NCBI GenBank assembly: GCA_022592445.1 | Contig: JABYQR010000012.1 | Location: 1 to 64,000, forward strand | Origin: Cytidiella melzeri | Lineage: Eukaryota; Basidiomycota; Agaricomycetes; Polyporales; Irpicaceae | Reading direction: 5' to 3' | Length of the DNA: 64,000 bases | In this document: positions 22,181-33,751 of the stretch, piece by piece | Position numbering within the stretch: position 1 is the stretch's first letter | Layout: every line of letters begins with the position of its first letter | The notes under the pieces: model-generated | Told to the model about the DNA's origin: nothing | Seen by the model: only the letters and a program-made list of their open reading frames with translations | The model's database searches: none | Translations under genes and position numbers: made by a program

Positions 22181-23382
22181 ATGGTGTGTTATACCACACC
22201 ATGAGTTTGTTGTCGCCGCAGCTGACCACTTCAGAACGGCGACATCGAAGAGCTTGTACTTTCGGGCAAACTCTTTAACCCCCCCTCGCGGTCGTCCTCC
22301 CCAGTTCGTTCAAGATCGCCGTCACCAGTCCTAGCGCAATGGCCAAACGACGATAGTGACTTTGACTACGACTCAGATGCGGAGCGTCGCCGGGCATTCG
22401 ACGAGAAACTCTCGCGCCAGCAACGAGAGCATGACTCAATTGGCATGGGCCCTGGACGTACTGGTGTGAAAGGAGTGATTAGAGATCGCGACGAAGCAGC
22501 CTCAGCTGCACGTTTTAAACGTTCACAAGATATCAGCGCTATGAACAAGGCAATGGAGAAGGCGAGTTTAGGCGGGAAGACGTGGGCCGAAGAGGAGAGA
22601 GAAAAGCAGCTTGCGGAGGATGTCCGGGAGGGTGGATCTCTCAAACGTGCTCCCTTAAGCAAAGGAAGATTTGGTCATCTACGAGAGGTTGGGGAACGAG
22701 GCTATGTTGAAGCTGTTGAATCTGAGGCCAGGAATGTCTGGGTGGTTGTACACATATATGACCCTGTAGGTCCCCTCCTGCAGTGCTGCGCTCTCATACG
22801 TACCTGACTGCAGATAACGTCCACAGTCATTGGACCGATGTGCATCCCTAGATGAAACGCTGAGCAAGCTTGCCAGACTTTATCCTCAAGTAAAATTTCT
22901 TCGGGCACGAGCAGGCGCAATCGGTTTCGCCTCCAGTAAGCCACAGTCAGGCGGAGAAACATCTCTCTCGCGCCCACCCTTCTCATTACATCGGACGCCA
23001 TCTCGTAAAATCCTCGTCCCTGGACGATATCCTACAGGTTCCGATGAGGAGGATTCCGACGAGGATAACAACGAGGAAGAAAGCGACGACGGTTGGGGCG
23101 ATGATGCAGTCGACACGGACGTTTTACCCACCGTATTGGCTTACAGATCTGGTGAGCTTGTGCACTCGTGGGTGAGAGTTGATTGGGAGGCTACGATGGG
23201 CGTTGAAGAGTTCTTACGAAGGTGAGGGCTTCCATCCTCACTCGCCCGGCACTGGATTTTTGTCTGAGATTGCTAGCAGACACCACATACTAGCAGAAGG
23301 CGGCTCGAATGGGAACTGTGGATTGCCGTCTGATGACGACGACGACGACCTTGTATTCACGGGCAGCGATGACGGATATTAG
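22181..23382 (+). CDS. Phosducin-like, thioredoxin-fold protein
   Basis: Proposed exons are 22181-22183, 22235-22765, 22827-23221 and 23277-23382 (344 residues). After an acidic/Ser-rich N-terminus (NGDIEELVLSGKLFNPP) and a coiled, charged region (KAMEKASLGGKTWAEEERE), the phosducin thioredoxin-like domain runs from GRFGHLREVGERGYVEAV through VWVVVHIYDP, LDETLSKLARLYPQVKF and VLPTVLAYRSGELVHSWVRV. Family members act as co-chaperones or regulators of G-protein beta-gamma and CCT folding. An acidic insertion (about 40 residues, DEEDSDEDNNEEESDDG) sits before the last strands, and the tail is also acidic (DDDDDDLVFTG). The first exon appears to be the ATG alone, with the intron GT immediately after it; no other start keeps the frame. 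Confidence 0.82.
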
Positions 23383-24692
23383 TCCTTCTGTATCGTATAC
23401 ATACTAACATTCCAAGCTGTTTTGCCGCGGTATTACGGAAATCTATAACACTCCCTGCAATTGACTACACTGGCACCACTAGATCTAAGCATGCATGGGT
23501 CAAAAAATCATGCTGAAAACCATGTTCTGCGTAAAATTGGATGACGATGCAGATTTTCGTGAGTTGAACATGATGCCTGTAAAAAACACATAGACAAGTC
23601 ATCCCTGTATATCGTATAGACTGCCGCACGTGCATGGCAAAGGAGCATTGCATTTGGACAAGACAAAGGCACAAGCGGAGTGGCACAAACCTTGATGGCG
23701 CGTGTTGGGATGTAACACTATATAACCTTGAGTTGGGCAAGGCTTCTCGTCTCTTATGCATTCCATCCCTGCGTTCACAGCAACACTCCACTCTCCTCAT
23801 CTTCCCGCCATTCGCAACATCGTCTAAGGGGGGATACTCAACATGCCGCCTTCCTCGTATTGTTTTAAAATCGTCGATTCAGCAGTCGGAGCCAGCGCTT
23901 TGGAAGGATTTGATGGGCCACACATACCCCCGCCTGGCAGTGGCACACTCAGTCACTAGTCGGTTGAGGTTATGCGTGGCTCTTCGCACCGTCCCGGGAA
24001 TACGTGCGCACGAGCACTGCGCTTTAGACACTCACCTTGAAGCTCTACTGGTGCGAACTCGAAAATAAACCTCTTCAAGCTGTCCTCTTGCGATTGCCTT
24101 GCAAACCTCGGCGTCGATCTCATTGTAAGTGATTATTGCCTTCAATAACGTGTGCCCACGTTCAACACATACTCTAGTCAAGTACCAGGCGTCATTTAGA
24201 AACACCGCCAGTTGGCCAACGAGTGGCACGGTCTTTGCGTGCGATGTCATGGAAACTGTTTGGCTTGCATGCTCACCATGAGGTTGGTCATCTTTGTTTT
24301 CCTGGAGGTCGCTCGGACACGCACAGCTTGCCCTCTCCGGGTTTAGTGGCATGATGAAAGGACGAGCTCTTGAGTTTTGTTCTTCACTGTGAAGAGTGAC
24401 TAGTGGCTCTTCACAATGGGAATAACGGCCTCATGTCAGCCTCGAGGAATATCACGACCACTTGGTTCACTTCACACTGTGATCTTTTACCTGATATAGC
24501 AACAGATCCATCGGCAACACCCGCGACGAGGAGCATTGTGCAGGCGCGACCTTGCACAGGTTGGCCAGGTCAACTTCACATACTCGACTATAAAACCTCT
24601 TTCAGTATGAAGGTCTTTCGCCAGCACCGTCTATCCACAGCTCCTCCCCACCTGTTCTCATTCAGCCTTCTGGTATCTCCTCCTTCCTCGCG
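23383..24692. other. Intergenic with promoter of zinc-finger gene 1
   Basis: No gene is supported. A 106-codon minus frame at 24032-24352 is unrecognised. A TATA box (TATAAAA, 24589-24595) lies about 100 bp before the next start codon. Confidence 0.5.
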
Positions 24693-26051
24693 ATGGCACA
24701 GTACTATTTGTCCGACTCTACCCTTCCTTTTACCTCCTCTCCAGAATCTCCCTCATTCCAAGAACCCCAGTGCAAAACTGCCGATCCATGGACAGTCGTC
24801 TTTACTGGTAATGACGACACTTCGACTGACTGGCACGGTCACGAAGACTCATTTCAGCTCCCTCAATGGTCGTCCTCGAGCTCATCACCTTCATCTCCCA
24901 ATTCCTCCTCTAATCTATATCCACTCGAACTTGGACACGAAAACACGGCCCAATACTTGTCCCCTTTGCAGGGTACATCTGTCTTCGAGAACGGGTTTCC
25001 GGTTTTTTTTGGCAGCAACTACTCTCCAAGTCAGTGGCACCCGACTGACATGTAAGTGTGATATCGTCTCGGCCGTGTGGCAACAGGCTTATAGCACCCA
25101 TCGCTGCTTCAAAGAAATTCAGCTCCTCTGAATTACGGCACATCGGCGTTGGACCACCTGTCATACGATCCTGTCGCGAGTCAGGACTTGTCCCCCCCTG
25201 GTCTTGCTCTCCAGCTTTCCTCCTCATACGCTCCTCTGTCGCCAATCCCCGGGATTTCTCATTCTCCTTTCCAATTCCAGGGAACCGCGGCAGCACCAAG
25301 CGTATTCCCACCCGTTGGTATCTCTGCCGAATTTTTAGCGCGAGGGGCAATGCACATGGACGTCCCCGGTCAACACGCAGAAGGGGTGGCAGATCAGGCA
25401 GCAAGTGGCGAGATTGGTACTGTTGAGAGTAACAGCACGTACCCTTCTCCTTCTCCGTCCCCACAAGCCCGGCGAGGCTCGTCCCTCGCAATGCGCGGCG
25501 CTTTAGCCTTGACCCCCTCCAAACGCTTCACTCCCTATGGGACCTCTAGCGTATCTCGTGTCACTGCATCGTCCTCTGGCGCGTACACGAATGCCTCCAT
25601 GTGCGGCTCTAAAACCAAGCGTACTGGCCCGCGTACTGAACAGTTGCCAAGGGACGAAGACGGCTGTAAGGCTATCGCGGCCACCAGTGAGGGGAAGCAT
25701 GGGTACAAATGTCCTCATTGCCCGGACAGTGAAAAGGTGTACAGGGGCGCTGACTACAAACGTCATCACGACACTCATCACAGTGAGAGCGATACTCAAA
25801 ATGACAAGAAACAGATCATCTGCTGTGGAGTCCCTCTGGCTCTGGTCAACACGACTTACTCTGGCTATTGCGGCCTGGAAGGTCGTCGGGTAGAGATATA
25901 CTATAACATGGAGATGGTTGGGGGATGCGGACATGTTTTTACGCGGGCTCGCAGTAAAGAGACACTTCGGAGGCACTTGGCGGCACAGCGGGGAGGTCAT
26001 GACTGTTGCGTCGGAGACATAGATGGTGAGTGGTACGATGACAACTGGTAA
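24693..26051 (+). CDS. Atypical Cys/His zinc-finger protein 1
   Basis: Two exons (24693-25029, 25123-26051; phase-1 intron), 421 residues. The N-terminal 300 residues are Ser/Pro-rich and probably disordered. The C-terminal region (about 305-415) carries a C-x2-C...H-x4-H finger (YKCPHCPDSEKVYRGADYKR, then HHDTHH), followed by an IICCGVPL motif. A second unit is GGCGHVFTRARSKETLRRHL with a terminal H...CC. The same order of elements recurs in the minus-strand gene at 35747-37059, so the two are paralogues. This layout suggests a nuclear DNA- or RNA-binding regulator, but the targets are unknown. A TATAAAA box about 100 bp upstream is shared with the paralogue. Confidence 0.8.
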
Positions 26052-26492
26052 GCTGTTTGTCAGCGCTGTAGTTCCTCGAAATGCTTTCATTTTCAATCCT
26101 CTCGTGCCCGTATATAGTGCAGCTTCTCCTTACTGTGTAGCATACTGTCGTTCTTGACTTGCTGTAGCCTTATCTTCCGAGTAAGTATCCTATCCTTTAG
26201 ATTATTTGACTACACACCTTCCGAAGGCAATCCTCTTCAACTAGTTCTCACAGTCAGCATGTCAACACGCATGGTAAAATCACTCATGAGCACGGTGTCA
26301 AGTACTTATAGCGGCTATGAAATCCTGGGGCTTGCGCGACGAGCCTTTAAGTTACGCGCACGCATCGTTCAGGTCAGCTGACCGCGACAAAACGATGGAC
26401 CAGCGCTTTCGCATCTTCTCTTGAATCTTGTCACCTCCCGCCGTTCTCGCTCACCGTCCTTCGCCATACTAGACATTCTATTTAATCGAAAC
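26052..26492. other. Intergenic
   Basis: Tandem genes on the same strand; no additional gene or clear motif seen. Confidence 0.5.
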
Positions 26493-27091
26493 ATGAACTG
26501 CTTATCAGCACTACGAAACATCAAAGGCTCTCCGACACTGGTACCGACGCTTTCCCGAGGTCTAGTCAACAAAGCTGCTCTACGGCCTGTGCCGTCACTA
26601 AGAGGTAAAGATGCTTCAGGTAATTGCAGTAATCAAACCTCCTCGTTTACTGATAGAATTGTGGAACTTGAGCAGGTAGATATGATACGCCCGCTGCGTT
26701 CTTGACGGCAATTGGTAGGTCGGCCGAGACGAAGCTGACCGTAGAAGGGTGGGACGAGCTGTGGAAGATGGACGGGGAGGCGATGAGGAAGGCTGGTCTG
26801 AGCGTGAAGGATCGAAGGTCTGTGTGGCTTGTCTGAGTGCTTGACTCAATATATCTTGACGTTGGCAGCATTGTATTGTGCGCGAACAGGTACATACTTT
26901 GGTCGATGGAAAAGTTCCGGCTGGGTGAGGACCCAATGGTATTTGCACATTCACCAAAGCCGAAGAAGAAAGTACGAGGGTGAGTAGAAGCTATTCTCGT
27001 CATTCGCTAGTGCCTGATTGCCACGCTTTACTACAGATGGGGCCCGAAAATACAAAACGGCAGAGTGAACCGTTCACGCGCACGCCGGTAG
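26493..27091 (+). CDS. Mitochondrial small ribosomal subunit protein mS41 (IGR motif, Fyv4-like)
   Basis: Four exons (26493-26604, 26677-26818, 26890-26979, 27037-27091), all joined in phase, give a protein of about 132 residues. An N-terminal basic leader (MNCLSALRNIKGSPTLVPTL) suits mitochondrial import. The core is the IGR motif: TPAAFLTAIGRSAETKL, GWDELWKMDGEAMRKAGL, KDRRYILWSMEKFRLGEDP. The C-terminus is basic (KPKKKVRGWGPKIQNGR). Length and order agree with fungal Fyv4/mS41, a component of the mitoribosome small subunit. Confidence 0.88.
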
Positions 27092-27871
27092 ATGTATTAT
27101 CAACCTCTTGTTCGTGCTGAGGGTGGTCAATCGATCATATATTGTCCCCACTTTTATCACGCAGCCTGGTACTGCTGTCATATATTATGTTGGATGCAAG
27201 AGGTATGAAATGACAGCTGGCAGGGCCGGAACGTTACTATGGATGATCCAACTTTGTTCCTGCCGCTTCCACCCTTTCCTCCCGGAGATATTACAGTGCT
27301 GTAGTATTTATATGCACTGCAAGTATTTTCCTTTGTATTTGAAGGTGCTAGGAAAAAGTCCGCTCAAAGGCAACTTTTCCAAAATGTATGAATTGTACCA
27401 TCGAGAGTATATGTTCCTCTCCTCTTGCCACATTGACCAGCAAACAATTCCCCGGGCCAATGACGCTAGTACACAGTATATATAGCAAGTACCTCAGTCA
27501 TTGTATGAGGACAATTGCTGCTTCTGTTAGCCCATCATATACACTGGACTTATGATCTGCATCCAAAATTCCTGGTACTTGTTCTTTCTGTCCTCGCAGA
27601 GCCATGATTTCAGTTTCAAACTTTGTACATGATGTTGAGTCGTATGAATACACATGCCTAATTTTTTGGGAGGTTAGTGATCATAATGAGTGTCATTGAA
27701 GTATACTCGAAGGCGAACAGGTTTCAGCTCGCTTCCTGTCCCCACTTTTGGGTCATCCGTAGCACTTAAGTCTACAGGGGTCCGCTGAGATACATGTGCA
27801 TTCAAGAGTTCCGTGGGCAATTCGAACACATGAACAGAATCAATAAGAAAACTGTCGCCCAAGAACAGAAC
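27092..27871. other. Intergenic
   Basis: 3' flank of mS41 and flank of the tRNA gene. The 125-codon plus frame at 27108-27485 shows no family features and has UTR-like AT-rich composition, so it is not called. Confidence 0.5.
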
Positions 27872-27942
27872 TCCGATACGGGGAATCGAACCCCGAGCTG
27901 CCGCGTGAAAGGCGGCAATGTTAGCCGTTACACCATATCGGA
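27872..27942 (-). tRNA. tRNA-Glu (anticodon UUC)
   Basis: A 71 nt cloverleaf on the minus strand. The acceptor stem is TCCGATA/TATCGGA; the D arm contains the A-box TGGTGTAACGGCTA; the anticodon stem TGCCGC/GCGGCA encloses loop CTTTCAC with anticodon TTC. The T arm is CGGGG-TTCGATT-CCCCG (B-box). There is no intron. A T-run lies about 25 nt downstream. Confidence 0.97.
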
Positions 27943-28058
27943 CTGTACACAACGTCACTCAAGCAATTACTGAGCTCGACGCTATTCACGCTTTCTATAA
28001 CGGGGTACTCATGAGCACATGCCTCTCTTCCGTATACACTGGCATGTAGGATACACAA

Positions 28059-30540
28059 CTAGAATACAGGCGCATCCCGCAAGAAAAGCCGCTTCTCCTC
28101 CTTCTGCACCCACCTGGCAATCCCGTTTGCAGCATTGATCACTGCGCTCTTAGGAACAAGAGGCGACATCGTAAGATACAGCTCGTAGGGTTTGGTGACC
28201 TGTCCGTTGAAGATGAGGGAATTCCAAGTACAAACTAGGGAAGCAAGACACGTACCCATCCCATCACACTTTCTTTCTCGGTGCGAAGATACTGTAGCTT
28301 CAGTGTACCTTCCTGCCCCGACTTGGCATGAACAGCGTCGTGAATGGTCTGATACAGCGTTATCAATCTAGGGAGTATCATAAACTTGGGGGAGTATGGC
28401 ACATTTCATGCTAGGACCACGCACCGTCTTTGTTCATTGAGGTCGTCGTAAGGGTCTTCGTAGCTCGGCATAGTTACCTGAACGTGCGACCTACTCTTAT
28501 ATAGGAAATGCCGTAGGCCGGGTATACACAAATCACCAACTGAGTATTCTGTCGTGCCTTGACTTATTGAATTAGATATGGCCTTGATAAAACCCTCGCG
28601 TTCGAGTTTCTAGTTGAAGATGTATGAGCAATGGCTACTAACCAATGCCATTGATCGACTTGCCTCAGATGCGACCGAACACCAGCTTCGCACAGCGTCG
28701 AAGTCTCCAAGGCCAGACACGCAGATCAGACCAACTTCCACCGGCGCTGCCGACGAGCTTGCTGCTGATGTGGAGGCTGCATCATCTCGGAAGACAGCCT
28801 CGGGAGTTGCAGGCTTTGTGGTCCTGACATCCGGCTCCTGAGAAGTCTCTGAAGCTATTGGGTTCACCGTGACAGCTACTTCGGGCTCTACCGTAGATGA
28901 TAGGCTATCAGAGGGCGGTATTTGAGGCTGTGTCGGTGTCTGCGCTGCACTTGCTGATTCTGCGTCTTTTCGCCGGAGGAACATGACATAAGCATTAACA
29001 AACGCTGCAGGATTGAACTTCGGGAGACATATGGGAAGCCAAGACGCAGCCGCTGACGAATTGACTGAGGAGGAGGATTGAACGGTGTTAATGAGAATGT
29101 GAAGATCGGAAGGGTGTATCGAATGCTTCTTCGGTCTCACAAGTGTTATAACCCGCCCACGCGCAATTAAAACAACATATAGAACGTCCTGCGTAGACCA
29201 TGAGAAGGGTTCATCTAAGGCTGCATTCTCATGCTGACCTTTATTTTGGACGTGGGTACCAATACTTCTCCTACACTCCGTCTTATATGCGGGTCAAGTT
29301 TGAGACAATGCAGCGACGATGTGCCCATAGCAAGATCCCACTCCAAGCTGTCTAACAAAGAGTGGAACAGCGGTTCAGCACCTGCATTAGACATGAGTAC
29401 AAGTACAAGACACTACAAATATAGTCGGATAACTCACCGCTTAATAGCCGTCTGAGGTCAAAATTGTTTCTTCGCTCGAACATGCGCCTAAGCTGCTCAG
29501 CTGAAACCACGCTCAAGATCTGAAGGTGCAGGTATTCGAGATGGAATCTTGTCTTCCTTCGCCATTGTCAGTCAATCTGAATAGTTTGCGCCTCATTGAC
29601 ACTTAAATACTCACAACGGATTCTGGTTCTCCCCAATTAGAGACACAAACATAGTACAGTGGGGGGCGAAGAAGAAATGTGATGCGGGTTCGACCAGCGT
29701 TGATGCAGCGTATCTTGTCCGAAGAGTCGATAAAGACAGACACAAGGGCCTGCATGAGCCCTATCAGGGATGTAAAGTCCGACGAATCTTCACCAGACTG
29801 TGGACTAGTACATCGTGGTGAGAAACACGATATATAGTGTAGAGCCTTGCTCATTACCTGACGAAAACAGGTTTTCCGGCATCAGTTAAGACGAAGTATT
29901 GACGAGGCGGATACATGTCCACTGACAGTGACAAAAAGGCGATCAGTCGACTCCTTAAGTATACAAGTAACAAACATGCGCACCTGCGGAATGGAGCTCT
30001 CCTACGTCAATTACCTGCTGCTTTCTCTTGCCATGACGGTAGCTACCTTCTTTACATTACAAATAGCGTGAGAAAATACCTCCGTTATGAAAAACGGGTA
30101 TGCTTACCACCTTGGATGAACTTCTTAGTTAATGTCCGCCTCAGCTGCTCGCGCAAGTTCTTCTTCGCATCTTCATCTCCCACAGTGCCATCTTCATCCA
30201 TACGCCCAGTGGCATTTCCTTGCACAACCTCAACTTCCACTTCGGGCTCTGGAACGAGAATACCCTCAGCGGGAGAGTCCAGAGCGATGTTTGCGACAGA
30301 GGCGGCTGACGAGGGTATTGAGCTCTCCGTGCCTGTGCCTAAAGCGGGTACTTGGATATGAGGAGGAGACACAGAGATAGGAGGAGGCACATGGCTATAC
30401 ACCCTCAGTGATGACAACGATGGTGCAGAATGCAAGACAGGTGGTATGAGGCGGGATGGGGTAGAGGCTTGCGGCAGAGGAGTCCCGGCGCGAGAGGGTG
30501 TCCGCGAACGCGAGTAGGGTGTGTGAGGTGTTTTCGACAT
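28059..30540 (-). CDS. MON1: Vacuolar fusion protein MON1
   Basis: Ten exons (30540-30108, 30046-29984, 29921-29858, 29804-29615, 29552-29438, 29381-29239, 29188-28643, 28609-28425, 28367-28256, 28199-28059) give 663 residues. MON1 pairs with CCZ1 as the exchange factor that activates Rab7/Ypt7 on late endosomes and autophagosomes. Signature blocks are RQYFVLTDAGKPVFV, LIGLMQALVSVFID, FHLEYLHLQILSVVSAEQL, FERRNNFDLRRLLS, VVLIARGRVITLVRPKKHSI, GLRHFLYKSRSHVQVTMPSY and the C-terminal RWVQKEEKRLFLRDAPVF. The N-terminal 140 residues are Pro/Ser-rich. An extra low-complexity, Ala/Ser/Thr-rich insertion (about 120 residues) sits inside exon 7. One acceptor (start of exon 4) is chosen by phase and could be off by a few residues. 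It is divergent from the BTB gene across 205 bp. Confidence 0.93.
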
Positions 30541-30745
30541 TGAAAACTGTATCTCAGACGAAGTCTCCAGGCCAGTAGATTGTTATAAGCCTGGCTGATT
30601 ACGACGGCGATGATGGTTAGCGGACAAGATGGACATACCAGTCTCTTGACGCTCGACTGCTTGTCCCAGACCATTACCTCCAACAACTCACGCGTTCGCA
30701 ACTTCAGCTGGTAGGAAGTGCCCGGAGGGCTCTCGTCTTCAATCC

Positions 30746-31838
30746 ATGGATATCGATGTTACCCATATACCACATTCAATTCGTGGTGACCCATGGTTCG
30801 AAGACGGCAACATTATCCTGCTTGCTGATCCAGAAGACTCGGCCGCGGTAGCGTTCAAGGTCCATCGAGGTGTGTTGGCAAGACACTCAGAGGTCTTCCA
30901 GTCAATGTTCGAGGGAGCTCAGCCGCCTCCACATGAAGAAAACTTCGAACAATGCCCTGTCGTACGCATGCACGACGTGCCGGTCGAGTTGAGCAACCTC
31001 ATCAAGGCATTGTACGATGGTCCGCACGGTCTGTACGTGACTTAGCAGAGATGCCACAATTCTGCTCTCGACGCCATCGCTGATAACAAAAGGAATTAGA
31101 GATACAGGTCATCTACGTGGTATCCAGGACTTCTTCTATTCCGCGGGCATTCTGCGAATTGCCACCAAATACTGCATCACCCATATACGCGTTCAAGCCA
31201 TTCGGCATCTCACGCAGACATGGTCGCATACACTACGCGGACACGATGACATGCTTGAGCATGCCCTAAGCACCACTGAGGAGGAGGGACTTTCGTATCC
31301 ATACGTCCATCCTCTGCATGTGCTAAACCTTGCCAGGGCAGTGGACGTTCGCATCATCGTTCCATCGGCACTCTACTTCCTCTCTCTCTACCCGCTCACG
31401 GACATACTGCGAGGGGACCACCCTAAGCTGCTGGTCGAACATCCTTCGCGGCCATCATCTACACTGACCGCCGAAGACCTCCAAGCGTACGCGCTCATGT
31501 TTCAACACCGACTACAGCTCGTTCTCCACTTTGTTCGTAAAACTTGCGGAGCACGGACGCCCTCCGACAGGTGTTCCAGCGGGCCGAATTGTCGGAAAGC
31601 TTTCGCCCAGCTATCGAATCGTCTTTCTCGCGAGTGGCTTCCGCGCACAGGGCCTATACACTTCATGTCGCAAGCACTCGATGAACTCGCTGATTTCCCG
31701 GGCATTTGTGGTCATTGCCGAACAGCTTTCAAGAAGGACGTGAGCGCGGCGAGAGAAGAGGCTTGGACTACACTACCGACAGCAGTCGGGTTACCTACAT
31801 GGGAGCAGCTCGAAGCTGTTGATCTTGCAAAGCCGTAG
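30746..31838 (+). CDS. BTB/POZ-domain protein (basidiomycete type)
   Basis: Two exons (30746-31028, 31093-31838; phase-1 intron), 342 residues. The N-terminal BTB fold shows DPWFEDGNIILLADPEDSAA, VHRGVLARHSEVFQSMF and a later YDGP before the intron. The rest is the helical C-terminal extension of these fungal proteins: FFYSAGILRIATKYCITHIR, HPLHVLNLARAVDVRIIVPS, and a pair of Cys motifs (CSSGPNCRKAF and ICGHCRTAF) that could bind a metal. BTB domains mediate dimerisation or recruit Cul3 ligases. This large mushroom family has no assigned role, so function is open. Confidence 0.8.
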
Positions 31839-31896
31839 TCAAGTGGCACTTGGGAGCGTGCAAGATTGATATCATTATTGGATATAATGTACAGGG

Positions 31897-33525
31897 TCAA
31901 TTCTGGGGAATCGGTGAGACCCGTCGACCTTGGATCCACATCGTGTGTCGATTTCTGACGTCTCCTAGGCAAAACCATTTCTCGATGGTTTCTACTGAGG
32001 AAGTCTGTAGTATATCGGCATTTTCTCCCTCAAAGAAATCGATGGGACCAATGCCAACTCCAGTGTTAGGATCGATCGTGTCGACTTTAAATTGTTGCTT
32101 CGGGTCAGAGTTTCATGTTTCATTCAACTGTTCAACTTACTTTGCTGAGCGTCAAACGGCGCTCCGACCGCTAACACTCCAGACTCCAGCCCAAGGGCTT
32201 CAGCTCCTCCCCTTGTCGCAAGATATAGAGCCTCTTTCCAGTCAACCGTTAAAGGTTCACTCGTAACGTCTATTTCATCCGTCGATTGCGCCTTCGATAT
32301 ACTCATAACTCTCCCACCTTCTCTCATCCTCGAGACCGTCACTGCATGCCTCATAGCCGACATAATGCTGATGTCGTAACCACCAGCAATGTCTGTCCCT
32401 AGACCTACTCTCACCCCGTTTTGAAGCGCTTCGCGCAGACGGAACGGCTCGGCGGAGAAATAAGCATTTGACAAGGGACAATGAGCTATAGCCGCGCCGC
32501 TTGCGGCCACGCGGCCAAGCATCGGTGGGTCTAAGAACGTACAGTGCGCCTGGATTGTGCGACGTGTAAGAAGACCGTGCTATTACTGTGTAAGTACCAC
32601 CCTTACTCCCTAGCCTGGCAAACGATTCACCTTGTCAAACACGTCTATGTCTTCCATGCCTCGCTGCTGTCGTACCCACTCGACCTGGTCGTAGGCTTCG
32701 GCCATGTGGCTCTGAACATGAAGATTCTTTGCGGAGGATAGCTCGCTAAGACCGCGTAATAGCGCGTCTGAACACGTAGGCACAAATCGAGGAGTGAGAA
32801 CCGGTGTAATGAGCCTTTCATGAGGTGAAAGATGTTCCTCTAACTCCTGACACTTATTCACAAACGATCTGACAGAGTCGATGGCTATTTCTGCAGACTT
32901 CTCCGTGTAGGACGGTCGCGAGGACTGGTCCATCGATAGTTTTCCCACGAAAGCCCGGATTCCTGCCTGTCTCATACACTCTGCTAGAATTAAGCTGACA
33001 AGACACGATTAGACATTACTCAGTATCCAAGGGGTTGAATTCAAGCTGGCGTACTTAGTTCTCTCGTTGATCGTACCAAAGAGCAGCACGGCTCCAGTGC
33101 CATTTTCCACCAGACGATGTGCAAGTCGTGCGTAAACCTTTCTCGCAAGCTGAGGATCGGAGTCCATCTTCTCTTCAGCCTTGAAGGCGTACTCATTGAG
33201 CCATTCCATCAGCGGAAGATGCAGGCCCGTTCCTTGATAAAGATACTGGGGTGCGTGGAGGTGTAGATCACAGAAGGTTGGCAGGATGAAACTTCCTCGA
33301 GGAATAATAACGGGAGGCACTGCGATCTCGTCGAGCAGCTTTTGTGCTGCGATTGAGGATGATTCGTCAATGAAAGTTATGCATCCATGATCGTCAGTGG
33401 CTATGATAGCGATTAGACTTTGCTGCGAGGCTTCAGTCGTGAGTTAACTTGCCAAGCAGGTAGTCATTGAGAACCTCTACATTTCCTAACGTTGGAGTGT
33501 GCACAAATGTTCCTTTGAGGAGCAT
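31897..33525 (-). CDS. Guanine deaminase
   Basis: Five exons (33525-33453, 33400-33055, 32994-32631, 32579-32141, 32084-31897), 469 residues. The enzyme converts guanine to xanthine in purine salvage. Metal and active-site features of the amidohydrolase fold are visible: the H-x-H of PTFCDLHLHAPQYLYQGTGL, HVQSHMAEAYDQVEWV, the His of IQAHCTFLDPP, HCPLSNAYF and GLGTDIAGGYD with the catalytic Asp. RAFVGKLSMDQ is also typical of this family. The C-terminus has IGPIDFFEGENADILQT. The first intron begins with GC (gcaagt...atag); every GT alternative breaks the frame. The gene is divergent from the NAD(P)HX epimerase gene, 226 bp away. Confidence 0.93.
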
Positions 33526-33751
33526 GATTGTCAGCAGTGCCTTTACTATAGGTGAACTTGAACTCGAAGGTGTACCGTAGAGGTTCGCGTCGCGTCCCAA
33601 GTCCACTGATGGTCATGAGCGGGTTCCGGTCACGAGTACAATGATGACGTCATGCAGATCTATGTAGGGCAAGTCCAATGAGCTAGACATAAACTGCGAC
33701 TGCCAGCAGCAGATTAGTGACATCTAAAGACACAAACTAACTACACTCGCT
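33526..33751. promoter_or_regulatory. Shared promoter of guanine deaminase and NAD(P)HX epimerase, with CRE
   Basis: 226 bp between two divergent start codons. A perfect palindromic TGACGTCA (33645-33652), the binding site of CREB/ATF-type bZIP factors, lies near its middle. Co-regulation is inferred from geometry only. Confidence 0.55.

Noticed and set aside
24032..24352. 106-codon minus frame
   Set aside because: No motif, no splice partners and no support beyond length.
27108..27485. 125-codon plus frame after mS41
   Set aside because: AT-rich, starts with GTG-like context, no domain; probably 3' UTR and spacer.
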